A DNA stretch of 64,000 nt. Origin: Syngnathus acus (lineage: Eukaryota > Chordata > Actinopteri > Syngnathiformes > Syngnathidae). The position numbers were made by a program, and so were the translations under genes. The DNA lies in the NCBI RefSeq assembly GCF_901709675.1, contig NC_051089.1:16605976-16669975 (forward strand), read 5' to 3'. Under the pieces are notes generated by a model. It had not been told where the DNA came from and searched no databases. It saw only the letters and a program-made list of their open reading frames with translations. Shown piece by piece: positions 1 to 11,885 of this stretch; position 1 is the first letter of the stretch; every line of letters starts with the position of its first letter.

Positions 1-3000
1 TTCTGAGAAAAAAAGCACAACTGAGATAAACATGGCATGTAAAGTAGGATAATTATTTACATTTTGCCAAAAGTGTCTACAAATTAATCCTGTCTACATT
101 TTTCATTTGTAAGCTTACATGGAGGTTTTTCTTTTTCACCATTCTAGCAAAGCAGCTCCTATTGTTGCTGTTGTCATAGCATTGCCCTTATGTTTGACGA
201 CCTCTGAGCAGAATAATTGTATTGTGAGTGGTTGTCAAGTTCTTACTCTTTTTTTTTTGTTTTTTTTTTTGCTGTCATTACTCTTTTTTTCCACTGCACT
301 CTTTGCCTGTTTGTTTGATTCTTTGTCATGATGACAAATTGCTCTACAGATTTGAATCACAGCTTAGAAAACTAATACAAAAACATGAATCATGACCCAT
401 GAGTCACGCAGCACCTACATGTTTATTTTATTAATAGTTATTTTTACTGTTTTGTCTTTTACAGGAATTTCATTATTTTGTTTACAGGTTTTATTACTTT
501 ATTATTATTTTTACCTTCTTGATTGACCACTCCAAATTGTCCGTAGGTGGGATTGTGAGCGTGAATAGTTGTTTGTCAGCTCAGTTCAGAAAATGGACAA
601 ATGGATGTTTGTTTTAAACTGAATTACTTAATATATTTTTATTTAATTTTTTCACCTTTGTTATCTCTCTATAGTGATTCCTCACTTTGAAGTGGTGAGT
701 GTTTGATGGCGTTTTGGCAGAATTTCTCTAGAGTTCTTAATTCCTCTGTGTTTTTAACTTTGCATGTGTGTGGGAGATTGGTTGTATAATATTTTCTTAT
801 TATACATTGTATTGTTTTTATGTAAACCGCTTCAAGAGGCTTTGTTGTATGAAAGTGCTTTGTAAATCAAATTTGATTGATTGATTGATTGATTGATCGA
901 TCGATCGATCGATCGAGTGAGTGAGTGAGTGAGTGAGTGAGTGAGTGAGTGAGTGAGTGAGTGAGTGAGTGAGTGAATTTGACATGAGAATGATTTTATT
1001 TTTAAAGTAAAATACAATGTCTGACCTAGTTAATATAATGTTTGACGAACAGGCAGTATTTTCTTGCAAGAGGCTTATAACATCCTCATGTGAACATTCT
1101 TAACAGTTCAACACTAAGCAACCGGGAAAGTGGAAAACGGTGTGTGGTATTTTAGGTAAGTGATTAATAGCATCTCCAGATAAATGTTGCAGATCGCCAC
1201 CTAACTGGAGCTCGTAAGAGAGGGAGCACATAACCCAAATTCTGCAGTTTCTACTTTACTTTTTTAACAGGTAACAAAGTCAGAATACCAGACGTCGTGC
1301 CTGCTACAACAAAGGGACCTAGAGGACTAAATAATGCCTTTAATTGTAATGCGAAATCAATCAAGAAGAGAGTGTCGTTGGTTGCATGTGCATGTGTAGG
1401 TTTAAAGGTTAAAAAAAAAGTAGGAATTTGAGAACAAATCTGAACGTAATTATCACCTTTAATTTCTTATTTTGAAAGAGAACTACATTTCTTTGTTCTA
1501 TGCATATGTAATTTGCCTCAATCTGTGTTAAAGATGAACACATGCTCATGAATCTCAGTTCTACCCTGTGTTTGGACTGACCTCACCCAGAGTACGCAAT
1601 TTCCCAAAGTGCAATGGCAGCCACAAAGCCAGCACGTGGTCGCTGAGCATTTAACATTTTACTTCATTCAAATAAGAGCCGCACACAAAATGGTCAAATT
1701 CGATAAACACAGAGCTAAAAGCTTCAGTCAGACAAAGAACCGAGGAGTAAAAACCGTTGTGCTGCCGATTGTAAAAGGCAACACAAAATGACAGATGGTA
1801 ATCATGTTAAGCTTGTAGACACAACATATAGCCAGTAACTGTGAGATTCACTAAAAATGATCAACACCTGAGAATAATGTTCCTGATATTATTATTCCCT
1901 GTATGTCAATTCCCTCAATGGAGTCAAAATTTGAAGTTCTATTGTTTTTTTCGTTTTTTTTTTTTTAGACCTTTTGACTGCACGGTTTGTTATGATAAGA
2001 AATGTCGACTTTAGCATTAAAAAGAAGTCTCACATCGTCTCACATGAGCCCCGAGAAATAAATTGATTCCACCCAAACTGTGTCACTGACTTCAATGAGC
2101 CAGGTGGCTGGCTTTATGTCATTTCCAACTGGTAAACACCATCAGGGACCTTTCGTGCACAGTTGGTCCATTTCACACCCCCACTGAGGGCCCCAACTCA
2201 CATCAACATGCAGCCAATGTCGCTCCATGTGTGATATGATCCCACACTACCATCTTCACAAGTGACAACAACTGTTGCTGCCACTGTGTCATCGTGCATT
2301 TGCCTGTCTCGTCCCATCAAGTGAACAGTGGAAGTCGTCTGTCATCCATGCAGAAAATTCTAAAAGAAACCATCTGCACCACGCTCATAACTTCAAAAAC
2401 TTAATCATTTTAGATTTTTTAAAATCAGCAAATTCAGCGTCTTTAAGCAAAAATGTTTTTGACTTTGTTTCGTTTATCAAAATGTATGACAATGAAAAAT
2501 ATCACCTTGCACCTTAGAGTTTTGTATTGAATACTGTTAGATTGCTTCTTAAGGCTTCATATTTTAAACCATAAAAACATGCAGAGCTCATTAAATGAGA
2601 ACACTCAATTTATTAATGAAAAGCAATTACAATTTTTCGTCAAGCATTTCGCTCTTTGATGTTTACCCATTTTACATAGTCGACAGAATGTTTAGAAAAT
2701 AATGTAGCGTTGCACTTCCAGCATGCTTTGCAGCACCCTAGTAAATATTTGATGACAAATAATGGGACATGTCGGGTACATCAGAAAGGGCAAGAAGGAC
2801 ATCCAAATAAAGCAATCAAGTGTGTGGCGTTGCTGGACGGGAGTTGTTGCCCGATAGCAGCTCTTGAATGAATGTGCATCGTCTGACTGCTTGGGGAAAG
2901 AAAGCGGCTGAACAGCTTCAGTGACTTTGTCGTCCTTTAACTAGATATGAGGGCACTCTTTTGACCAATTGTGGAAATGTATGCCATAAAAAATATTGAT

Positions 3001-4372
3001 TCTGAAAGAAAATTTCTAACAGGTCTGCTTGGGTGGACTTGTTTATGTGCTACACTGTACAGTGGAGCCCAGAGGAAATTTTTATTGCTCAGAGCTTGCT
3101 CTACTGATTCAGAAGACACATTTGAGAATCTCACCTCAGCATCTCTGTTTTGTCTTGTTTGTTTCTCAAGTGTATGTCCTAAAATTCACTAAGAGAAATA
3201 CGTGAGACCTATTAATAATTTCAACCCATTCATTCGACCCAGAGCTCTTCATTTGCTCTGTCTGAGATTAGCAGTATAAAATGCATGAAATGAAGATCGC
3301 ATGAGCGTGTTATGGTCTTTGTGGGCATTAATAGTGTGTTGAATATATTTAGTTTTGTTTCATGTCTTGTCTGCTCATTAGGTTTTCATCTCCACGTGTT
3401 CTTGTCAGCCCTCTAACTCAGTCAGCTCCCTTCAGCCACACTTGTATTGCCAGGAGAGGTGGACTACGAAACGAGATTAATGGTGTCGTGAGCGTGATGA
3501 GTCTAAACTCAGGATTTCCAGTGTTATGAAGGTGGTGAAGGAATGGGGTTGAAATACAAAAAGTCCTGCCTAGCTACAAAAACAGATTTGCTCAAACCCC
3601 ATTCCTTCAGTGGCTCTCTTTCAACTTAGCTAGATCATTGCTGTTTAAAAAAAACAACAACAACAACAACATTGTGATCGAGCCAGGTTAAAAGAGAGCT
3701 ACTGATGATCTGAGGTTCGGATTAAATCAGCTACGATATTTCATGGGTGGCGTAAATATCAGTCTTTGTGCTTCGGCCATCTTTCGGAGTATTTTTTTTT
3801 TTTTGCAACACAAAAGCGCTGCATTGTCGCAAGTGGTGGCCATTCAGGGCTAGCAATAACCACTGTGAACATAAACATTACTGTACTTGAAAATCATGAA
3901 TTGTGTTTTCACCTATTAGTGTATTGCACATTATCTGTTTTTAACCACACATTAATTGAAAAATAAAATAAAACGTCATTCGGCGGCTGGAACAGATTCC
4001 AATCACTTTAATGGGAACCATGACCTCAGTTCACAAAGGTTTCGGTTCGCGGAATAAATTCAATTCATTATCCAAGGTTAAACTGTAAAATAGCTCAATG
4101 TACATTGTGTATTAAAATCATTCAAATTGACTGAAGACCAGTAAATCTTGCATTTTCAGTTTCATGACAGAAATAGTTATAATTTCATCACAACACATTT
4201 ATAACAGAAACAAAAATATTTTGCAGTCCTTGAAATAGCTCTAAGTTGATATTTTTTCTGTTTTGTATTTGTTGTGTGCAACTCTTTGACTTAAGTAATT
4301 TCAGGTATTATGTCATTTTCAACTAATTGGGCTATTTTCTATCAATGCGCCTGTATGTGCATAGTTGCTCAG
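1..4372. other. Non-coding stretch upstream of tspan18 coding exons
   Basis: No exon with splice sites and a recognisable protein was found here. The first tspan18 coding exon opens directly after an acceptor-like AG at 4371-4372, so at least one 5' UTR exon lies further upstream and part of this stretch is probably a 5' intron. It holds poly-T runs, a compound tetranucleotide microsatellite near 870-976 and AT-rich DNA. The short open frames present are low-complexity or unsupported. Confidence 0.6.
830..976 (+). repeat. Retroposon-like tail followed by compound tetranucleotide microsatellite
   Basis: A tail of the kind seen at the 3' end of fish non-LTR elements (GAAAGTGCTTTGTAAATC, 851-868) leads into TTGA units (from about 873), then TCGA units (about 896-915), then GTGA units to 976. 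The three blocks differ from each other by single-base changes in the unit, as if the array mutated its motif while it grew. Confidence 0.8.
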
Positions 4373-4374
4373 CA

Positions 4375-7053
4375 ATGGAGGGTGACTGCCTCAGCTGCAT
4401 GAAGTACCTGATGTTCATCTTCAACTTCCTCATCTTTGTAAGTCCGCCGAGATTATTAAAAGAAAGGCGATATACATTTTAATACTGTCTGCCCCTCCCA
4501 GCTAGGAGGCTCCTTCATGCTGGCTCTTGGTGTTTGGGTGCTGGTGGACCCGATGGGCTTCAGAGAAATTGTGGCAGCCAAGCCCCATCTGTTCACGGGC
4601 GCCTACGTCATCTTGACCATCGGCGCAATGTTGTTCCTGCTGGGCTTCCTGGGCTGCTGTGGAGCCATACGCGAGAACAAATGTCTCTTACTTTTTGTGA
4701 GTCATACTTTGTTTTATGCACTTTAGCTGCAATCATGAGTGAGACTTCATTTGGGGATATTTTAAAAGGGGTTGTTGCCTAAACATGACTGATATTTTAA
4801 AGTAATGGTTGACAAACTGCTTCTCTCCTCATTCCTTCAACACAAAAGCCTGCCCCTTATTGTTGCCTCCTATGACGTCACTTATGTCACTGTCACGGCT
4901 ATTTATGGCAACTCTTGTTGAAGCACTTCTGTTTCTTCTGTCTATTTCTCGTCTTCATGCCTTCATGTCTCGATATTTCTCCCAGTTAATTCTACCAATG
5001 TAAAGTCGAGTTTAAAATGTCCCAAAATGTTGGCCATTTGCAAAAGCAAAAATGTAGTAGTTACAGTATCCCTCCTCTCACTCACTCAAAAAGAAAAATT
5101 ACATAAGACCATTTGGGGATGATACAATAGTGCCATCTCGAGGACCTCTGAAGGTTTTTTTTCAGTCTCCCGGGAATGAAACTATCAGCATTTTCTGTCT
5201 GCATGAAATATTTGTTGAAATTTATGTGCTCATGAAGCAAACAAAACCAGCATAACACTCAGTGACATTTCCCCCCCTGACTAGTTCTTCATGTTCATCC
5301 TTATCATCTTCCTGGCTGAGCTGGCAGCTGCCATACTGGCCTTCTTCTTCAGGGAGCATGTAAGTAGTAGTGATAACTTCTATTCAATTTTATGCAGACA
5401 CTGTAACTACACATTATACGCAGTTTAAATGCACATATTAGAAATGTATTTATTAATGAGGTTAAAAGGCCAACATGATTTTCTTTTGTTTGGTTTTGGT
5501 GGTTGACAATCCATACCTGTTACTTTGTCTGTTTGTCCAGTTAACCAGAGAGTATTTCACTCGGGAGCTAAAGCACCATTATCAAGGTTATAACACCACT
5601 GATGTCTTCACCTCTACATGGAATGCCATCATGACCACAGTAAAGCATTTTTTGAAATCGCCTCTCTCCTTTTTGTATTCTTAATTACGTATTAAAGCGC
5701 TATATAAATAAAGATGCATTGTATTGTTTTGTATTGTACTCTGACGCTCATCCTTCCCCCTGTATGTCTTGATGTACGTATAGTTTGACTGTTGTGGAGT
5801 AAGCGGCCCTGAGGACTTTGAAGTGAGTCTATTCAGGTTCGTCAACCCCAATAAGATGACGCCTGATGCCTGTTGCCAGGAGAGCAGCTACCAAGGACAC
5901 ATGGAGTATATCAGCATGTTGCAGTGTGTTAGTGGAAGCCCTGCCTTTCAGAACAACAAGGTCAGCGTATGTAAAAATGAAATAAACAGTAAAATACTGG
6001 ATAAATGAATTTCTTTGCTTAGCCACTATTTGGTGTATCATTCTGCTGCACTTAGTTATTTCCTAATTATACAGTACTATATAATTACAGCAAAGTTGCA
6101 AAATCACTAAAAGTGTAGCTTGATTTTGTACCGCGAGTAATTGACACGGACTTTGCAAATGCCTAAAGATGCGACCAGGTGGCAGAAAAGTCTTTCAGGT
6201 TATAGAACACAGACTGATATAGAACACAGATATTCTGTTTGGATTAATGGATTATTTAATGCTTTGTGAAATATCACAGATATAAAGAGCAAAATCAACA
6301 CCATGCCTCAAGCATGGCCATATTCAGTTGTTAAATTATTCACCACAAACAAGCCAAAGGAGTCTCATTGATAGTGTTAGTTAGCCACTGTATATAACTA
6401 GAAATGTGACAAAAGTTGCACCACCACCACCAAAAAAAAATGCGAATTTGCAAATGCTGAGCCACAAATGTGTCACTATAATTCTTTAAGGAGTGATGCA
6501 AGTAAATTATGCATTATACATTTAGATCATTAATAAAATTATTGATATTATAATGATTAGTAATATAAAAATAAATTTAATTTATGAATAAGTATCATAT
6601 TGTTATAGTTTAGTATCATTTTTCATTTTTACTCACTGTCATCATCATTATTATTATTGTTGTTATTTCAGGGCTGTTACTCTGCAATGATGGATTCCTT
6701 TGAGACATACCTTTACACAGCAGGAGCATTCGCCATTGTGGTGTTGACGATCGAGGTATGTGTTCTTTCCATGACAATATGGGGTGGGTCACTCCTCGCT
6801 TTTCAAAATTTAGACAGACAATAGACAGGTACAGTTGTTCACAGACAATGACAGGTGAGTCCACAAAGCATATTCTAAGTCTGATGCATTTAGTAGCGTC
6901 ATCTAGTTGTGGAAATTCAGGTTCAGTGAGATTACATGTGTTTGTGGCAAAATGTCAGTCCTTTTCGCAAGACTGAGCTCTCTGTTTTTTTCCTTGTCCC
7001 TACAGCTCTTCGCCATGGTGTTTGCATTGTGTTTATATTGCGGCATCCGATAG
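4375..7053 (+). CDS. tspan18: Tetraspanin-18-like, 7 coding exons, 246 aa
   Basis: Four-pass membrane protein of the tetraspanin family, which organises membrane microdomains and partner proteins. Known TSPAN18 supports store-operated calcium entry through Orai1 in endothelium. Exons: 4375-4437, 4502-4696, 5285-5359, 5541-5639, 5784-5960, 6672-6755, 7006-7053; all introns are GT-AG and all are phase 0. Hydrophobic segments lie near residues 10-33, 55-78, 85-108 and 218-240. The large loop carries CCG at 147-149, CC at 174-175, and single cysteines at 192 and 205, the six-cysteine pattern. An N-glycosylation sequon NTT starts at residue 129. [14 protein letters not shown] at the start and [12 protein letters not shown] in the first loop match TSPAN18, as does the length (about 248 aa). 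Which teleost paralogue (a or b) cannot be decided here. A donor-like GTGAGT at 5823 is read through: doing so keeps the frame and family length. Confidence 0.95.
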
Positions 7054-8571
7054 TGCACAGAGACCCAAGTGCACAGCAAACACGACAAGGCCACAGGCTG
7101 ATGAAGGAAGAAACAATTGTAAAATATCCATTCATTCATTTTCAAAACTGCGTACCCCGTTCAGGGTCATGGGGAGTGCCGGAGCCTATGCTAGCTGACA
7201 TCGGGCGAAAGGCAGACTACACCCCGAACTGTTCGCCAGCCAATCAGAGGCCACACACTCACACCTACATGCACACCGCCACTGAACGGGAATCGATCCC
7301 ATGCTGCCTGCACACAAGTCAGGCGTGTGTTCAGCAACATACAGTAAAATTTGACATGTGTTTATCCAGTGATTTTCCGTGTGTCTCAGCGATTTTGTGA
7401 CGTCATTTTGTAGTTGACAAGTAGAGGCTTAGAGCACAGGAAGTAGTAGGTAACTGTCCGCACATTTTACTGTAAAGTAATGCTTAACTTTTATGCCTCA
7501 ACTTTGGAACGTAATGTGAATTGCAGATGTGATTCAAATCAGTGAAATGACAAAGGTCCAGGAGGACGTTTTGCCTGGATACAAACCCACACAGACTGGC
7601 TCATGGACCTCAGTTTACCACTGGTGGTGTTTTTAGCACAACGCACTTAACACTTATACAGTATATGGCTTACAAGAATGTTCTGTGATAAACATAACGT
7701 TTTTGAGGGATGACAGGCAATGTAGGTGGTTCACTGTCTCTGTCATTCTATTGCTGCACATTGAAACCGCGTCTAATTTAAACTTTTCATTTTTGTTGAT
7801 ATTTCACACCGACTCAGATCAAAAGCATGTTTTTGCGAACAATGGAGAAATAATTTAATAATATTTGTATTATTTTTTTATTACTTTTATCATCATATTT
7901 TTTATTATATATTTTGATTTTATGTATTATTTTATTATTATATTTTTTATTATTATATATTTTATTTCATAACAAGATAATAATTCACTTGATGAATCCC
8001 GGTCAGGTATAGGACAGAAATAAATTGTTTATGGAGGTTTGTTAAATGAGTTGGAGTTTGTGTCAGGACATTCAGGTATTAAATGTTTTTTGGTTTAATT
8101 CTGATAAAAGTTTTAATTATCCTGATGATGCTGGTGTGCGCACGTACAGTAAAGCCTGTGTATCTTTCTACAGGGTGTCTTGAGTTATGTATTGTACTTT
8201 CCAAGGAGCTCTAATCACATTTGTCCATTTTCTATGCAGGTTTAAACTGTAAATTAATGCAGCATTAAAGTGATGTGTTAGAGCGGTTTCTTTAGTTCAT
8301 TTCTTACATGTCCAAAGGGGAATTATAACACGAAATGGACTCCATTCAACTTAATGTTTTAAATACCTGCACAGTGATGAGGGAAACTGGAAGTTCAACA
8401 GCCACATTGAGTTTCAGTCATGTTTCTGGGAGTGTTTTTCAAGCTTGATTTGCTTGCATGAAGCTTGTAAACTGATCCTACACAGTAAAAACAAAAGTGA
8501 TAGATGGATATACAGTAGCTAGTCCCATTAACTTTGTGCTCTAGTTGTTTGATTCTATTAGCCTTTACCAA
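7054..8571. other. tspan18 3' UTR and intergenic region
   Basis: Holds the tspan18 3' UTR, whose end is not certain; an AATAAA at 8019-8024 is one candidate polyadenylation signal. A dispersed repeat occupies about 7126-7335, and 7850-7980 is very AT-rich. No other gene is seen. Confidence 0.5.
7126..7335 (+). repeat. Teleost dispersed repeat (CATCCATTTTC...GCCAGCCAATC type)
   Basis: It starts with CATT/ATCC units, passes through a GTTCAGGGTCATGGGGAGTG block and CCGAACTGTTCGCCAGCCAA, and ends near GGAATCGATCCCATGCTGCC. The same arrangement is common in fish genomes; related fragments are at 36648-36724, 37017-37065 and 41055-41158 in this window. Its class is not assigned. Confidence 0.7.
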
Positions 8572-9931
8572 ATGTGGAAAACGTCTTTTCAACTGACTTG
8601 GAAGGGTGCACTCTTCTATGTTTTCACACGCTTACTCTTGATGGGTGAAGGTAAGTTCTGGGACACAAACTGCACTAACTGCTCTTTGTTTTGTGTTTAT
8701 ATTTTCTCAATATACTTTTGTTGGCCGTTGAGCTGATTCCAATTGGCTATGGAATTTGTAAAAAGTCATCACACACAGCAAATAGATAACAGGGATATAA
8801 TTGTGAGTTTCACTTGGAATAATTAATTTATTGAGATTTGGCTTATGAGATAAGGTCAAATTGTATTTTCTTGCCATTTAATAAAAACAACAAAGCTCAC
8901 CATAAGTTACATCCAAATATTGCAACTTGAAACATCATCCACGTTATTTTCTGTCTACAGGTAGTTTTGCCAAAGTGTTTTGTAAACCAGGACAGCCCAT
9001 TACACTGTTGTGTGGCCATTCCCATGAAAACACACTCGCCTCTCAGCTGTCTGTACAGTGGAGGAGTCCTCACAATGAGCTGCTGTGTCACTACATCAAG
9101 CATAAGACCTTTCAAAACTGCATGGTCGGCTACTCCATCACCGACACCGACGGTGGCATCGTACTCACCATCCAGCGAGTGAAAACAAAGGATATTGGAA
9201 GTCACGTGTGTTCTGTCAGTAAACCTCACGAGTTCTCAGACCACATCATTGAGCTGGCCATGGTGACAAGTGAGTTTGTCTGGATTGTGTTCTACATCAA
9301 GGCAGGAGTGACATTTGTGATTAACGGACCACTGTTTCTCATTAGAGCCCATCACCTCTCCACCTCAGAGAGGGTTGAGCCGCTCAAGTAAGCAGATATC
9401 CGAAGACTTCATTTCGACCAGGGGTGACCAAACCTTTGCCTTTGCTTCCAAAGGCTGCATACAAAACATCATTGGATGTAAAGACCACATTCACATTCTT
9501 CACCTTTAAGTATTGGCACTAGTACCAGTAGGGGTCAGTATGCCGACACGTCTTACCAAATGATGTGTGATTGGTAGAAAACAAGGAAGTGAGAGATGAG
9601 AATGAACTTCTTGTCTTCTATTGCCTTGCTACCTGCCCAATGTAAAAAGTAAAACATATTATGCGGCAAAATAACATGAGCCGTGTCAAATGTTAGTTTT
9701 TGTGAAAAAAAAAAAAAAAGAAACTGCTTGTGGGCCTCAAGCTGCACCCCGGGCCATAGTTTGGGCACCCCTGTTTTAGAATGCGTCATTTATAAAGGAA
9801 TACAATTGTATCTTAGAACTAAGCTCATCCTGCATATTACTTTCATTCAGACTAAGTGTGCATATTTCATTTCAGGTCCAAACTGGAGCCTCATTCTTCT
9901 TCTCATCGTTTGTTTGGCTGTCATCTACTAG
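8572..9931 (+). CDS. Small single Ig-domain membrane or GPI-type protein, 3 coding exons, 147 aa
   Basis: Exons 8572-8650, 8961-9269 and 9876-9931 join in frame (79+309+56 nt) with GT-AG introns. Residues 1-27 look like a signal peptide (hydrophobic GALFYVFTRLLLMG). The middle exon encodes one V-type Ig domain: first cysteine in ITLLCGHS (residue 44), tryptophan in SVQWRSP (60), second cysteine in GSHVCSV (110). Extra cysteines at 69 and 80 could form a second disulfide. The usual DxGxYxC motif reads DIGSHVC, with His in place of Tyr. The last exon gives only PNWS and about 13 hydrophobic residues ending at Tyr-stop, so there is no cytoplasmic tail; this fits a GPI signal or a tail-less anchor. 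It resembles the B7/CD-type receptor superfamily in outline, but I cannot name a family. Further coding exons or an alternative last exon cannot be excluded. Confidence 0.62.
9419..9773. mobile_element. Non-autonomous hAT-like element in the Ig gene's second intron
   Basis: Ends are inverted: CAGGGGTGACCAAAC on the left and GTTTGGGCACCCCTG on the right. The interior contains CGGGCCATAG-type sequence common in fish hAT miniature elements. The flanking 8 bases (ATTTCGAC and TTTTAGAA) do not match well, so the target duplication has decayed or the boundaries are slightly off. Confidence 0.75.
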
Positions 9932-10439
9932 TTCAGTATCTCTCAATCTCTATTGAGCCAACAAGGCACATATTCCACATTGGGAAAAAAAACTATGGCA
10001 CACCAGTTAGGAAAACAATTCACAAAAAGTGGATATCCAGGGTAATTATGTACCTTCAGTCATCCAATCGAAGAGCATTTCAATATTTTGTCTGCTACTG
10101 TACCTGGTTGGGATAAATTGACAAAAATTGGTTTGTATATATAAATGATAAAATAATTATTTTATGTCAACATAATTGATATTGGATTATTTTCACTCTC
10201 TCACGGCACCAGATTGTGCCACACGATACTGGTTGAGCGTTGCTGATCTAGTACGCAAACAAGAGAGCTGCATGAATGCACAAATGAATAAATAAATATT
10301 ACAAAATGATTTCCAGTGTTGTATCTTTCTGACACCCTGTGAAAAGTTTATGGAGGTCAATGGAAATCTGTGCATCCATCCATGGGTGCAAAAGTAGTTG
10401 CAGTAAAGAGAATTCACATACTGTTCACCTTAATCATCA

Positions 10440-10560
10440 TTGATTGATTGATTGATAGAACTTTATTTACCCCACAGTGGGGAAATTTTCTTGTCACAGC
10501 AGCGTACAAGAGTGCAAGAATACAAGAAACAAGTGCTAAATGTAAAAATGGATGAATAAC
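10440..10560 (-). repeat. Retroposon 3' end with TGAT microsatellite
   Basis: TGAT units (10440-10456) are joined to AACTTTATTTACCCCACAGT and GGGGAAATTTTCTTG, the form of a common fish non-LTR retrotransposon 3' end read in reverse. The tail and repeat orientation suggest the element's 3' end points left. Confidence 0.65.
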
Positions 10561-10710
10561 AGACAAACAAGGACAAAGACAAGTGCCGCTAGTAGCGGTA
10601 GAGACAAAACAGAAGGCAAAAAAAAGTGAAAAAGGAAAGAGAAAAAAATACATTCATTATACAATCGCACTAATCTTTTTGATGTGATACAACGTGATTT
10701 TTGCTCCACC

Positions 10711-10715
10711 GTGTG

Positions 10716-10775
<60 letters not shown>

Positions 10776-10792
10776 TGTGTGTGTGCGTGCAT
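10711..10792 (+). repeat. GT dinucleotide microsatellite
   Basis: Near-uninterrupted GT array of about 80 bp with a few CG, AT and CT interruptions at its edges. Confidence 0.95.
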
Positions 10793-11738
10793 GCATCGTC
10801 AGCTGCATATGTTAAGTCACAAGTCATATTTCACAGTTTTTTTAAAACAAGGTAAAAAAAGAATTTTTAGAAACGTTGGGGGTGTTGTTTTTTGTAAGCA
10901 GTTAGCATTTTGACACAGCTAAACGCTCTAAAAAGTTTATTTAACATGATATGGCTGCTTTCAAAAAATAAGTGGCCCTATAGAGTTGTAGGTGGTGCAA
11001 TTTTGCAGCAAATTTCAAAAGAAATCACACTGCCTCTGTCCTTGTGTGACATTTGCAAATGAAGGGTTTTAGCCTGTCGGATGATGTGTCCTCATTTTTA
11101 AATCCAAACCTCTTGTGGTTAAAGCTGTTTCACTTATATTTGTCGGTCTCTTTTTACAGAAAACAACCCTTGTTTGTACTTGTCTGGTCATGGACTTCAT
11201 TTCATATATAACTGACATTTTTCTGATGATTGGATTTAGCCTTTTCCCCACATGACCTCTTTAGCAAATACCAGATTTGAATCCCTCGATGCAAATATGA
11301 TTTTGTAAACAAAGTACACCTTACACTAACTTTGAATATAATCTTACAATGTTTATTTAAAGTTGTGATGTTGCTACAATGACACGTTTTATTGGAGAGT
11401 AGCGTGTGCAGCATATTCATTTCCTTACAATATTCCACGGCTGGTTTTCTACATCCTGCACAAGGTGTCTTAAAACAGTGTATGCAGGTTTAATGAAATA
11501 GTAAGTAAACTGTGCAGAACATGTCATGTTTGGAAGGAGCACTTTCTCGCAAAACGAGGGCGTTTGCAGTGGGACGGATTTGTCTCCTGACCGGCCAGCC
11601 TTGGATTACTTGACTAGACTTGCTTCATGTTTCACAGCCTCAGGAACTTAATGACTGTCTGTAAAACGCCCAGAGTGTTTGACTGCAAGCCTTCTCTCTC
11701 ACCATATGACTTTGATATGGTTCAAAACACTTATGTGA

Positions 11739-11752
11739 TCTCTCTCTCTCTC

Positions 11753-11821
<69 letters not shown>

Positions 11822-11885
11822 CTCTCACTCTCTCTCGCCCCCCCCCCCCCCCTCTCTGTCTCTCTCGCTCTCTCACTCTCTCTCA
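11739..11885 (+). repeat. CT microsatellite with embedded C tract
   Basis: About 145 bp of CT units with isolated CG and CA interruptions and a run of cytosines around 11838-11852. The open frames on both strands here are pure low complexity. Confidence 0.95.

Noticed and set aside
818-1069. Frames with repeated SLTH units
   Set aside because: They translate the TTGA/GTGA microsatellite only.
5820-5830. Donor-like GAA|GTGAGT inside a tspan18 exon
   Set aside because: Reading through gives [11 protein letters not shown] and the PDACCQ cysteine pair in the same frame with the right family length; splicing here would remove conserved cysteines.
6936-7400. 154-codon frame on + overlapping the last tspan18 exon
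   Set aside because: It is an out-of-frame reading of the last exon followed by a dispersed repeat, with no domain.
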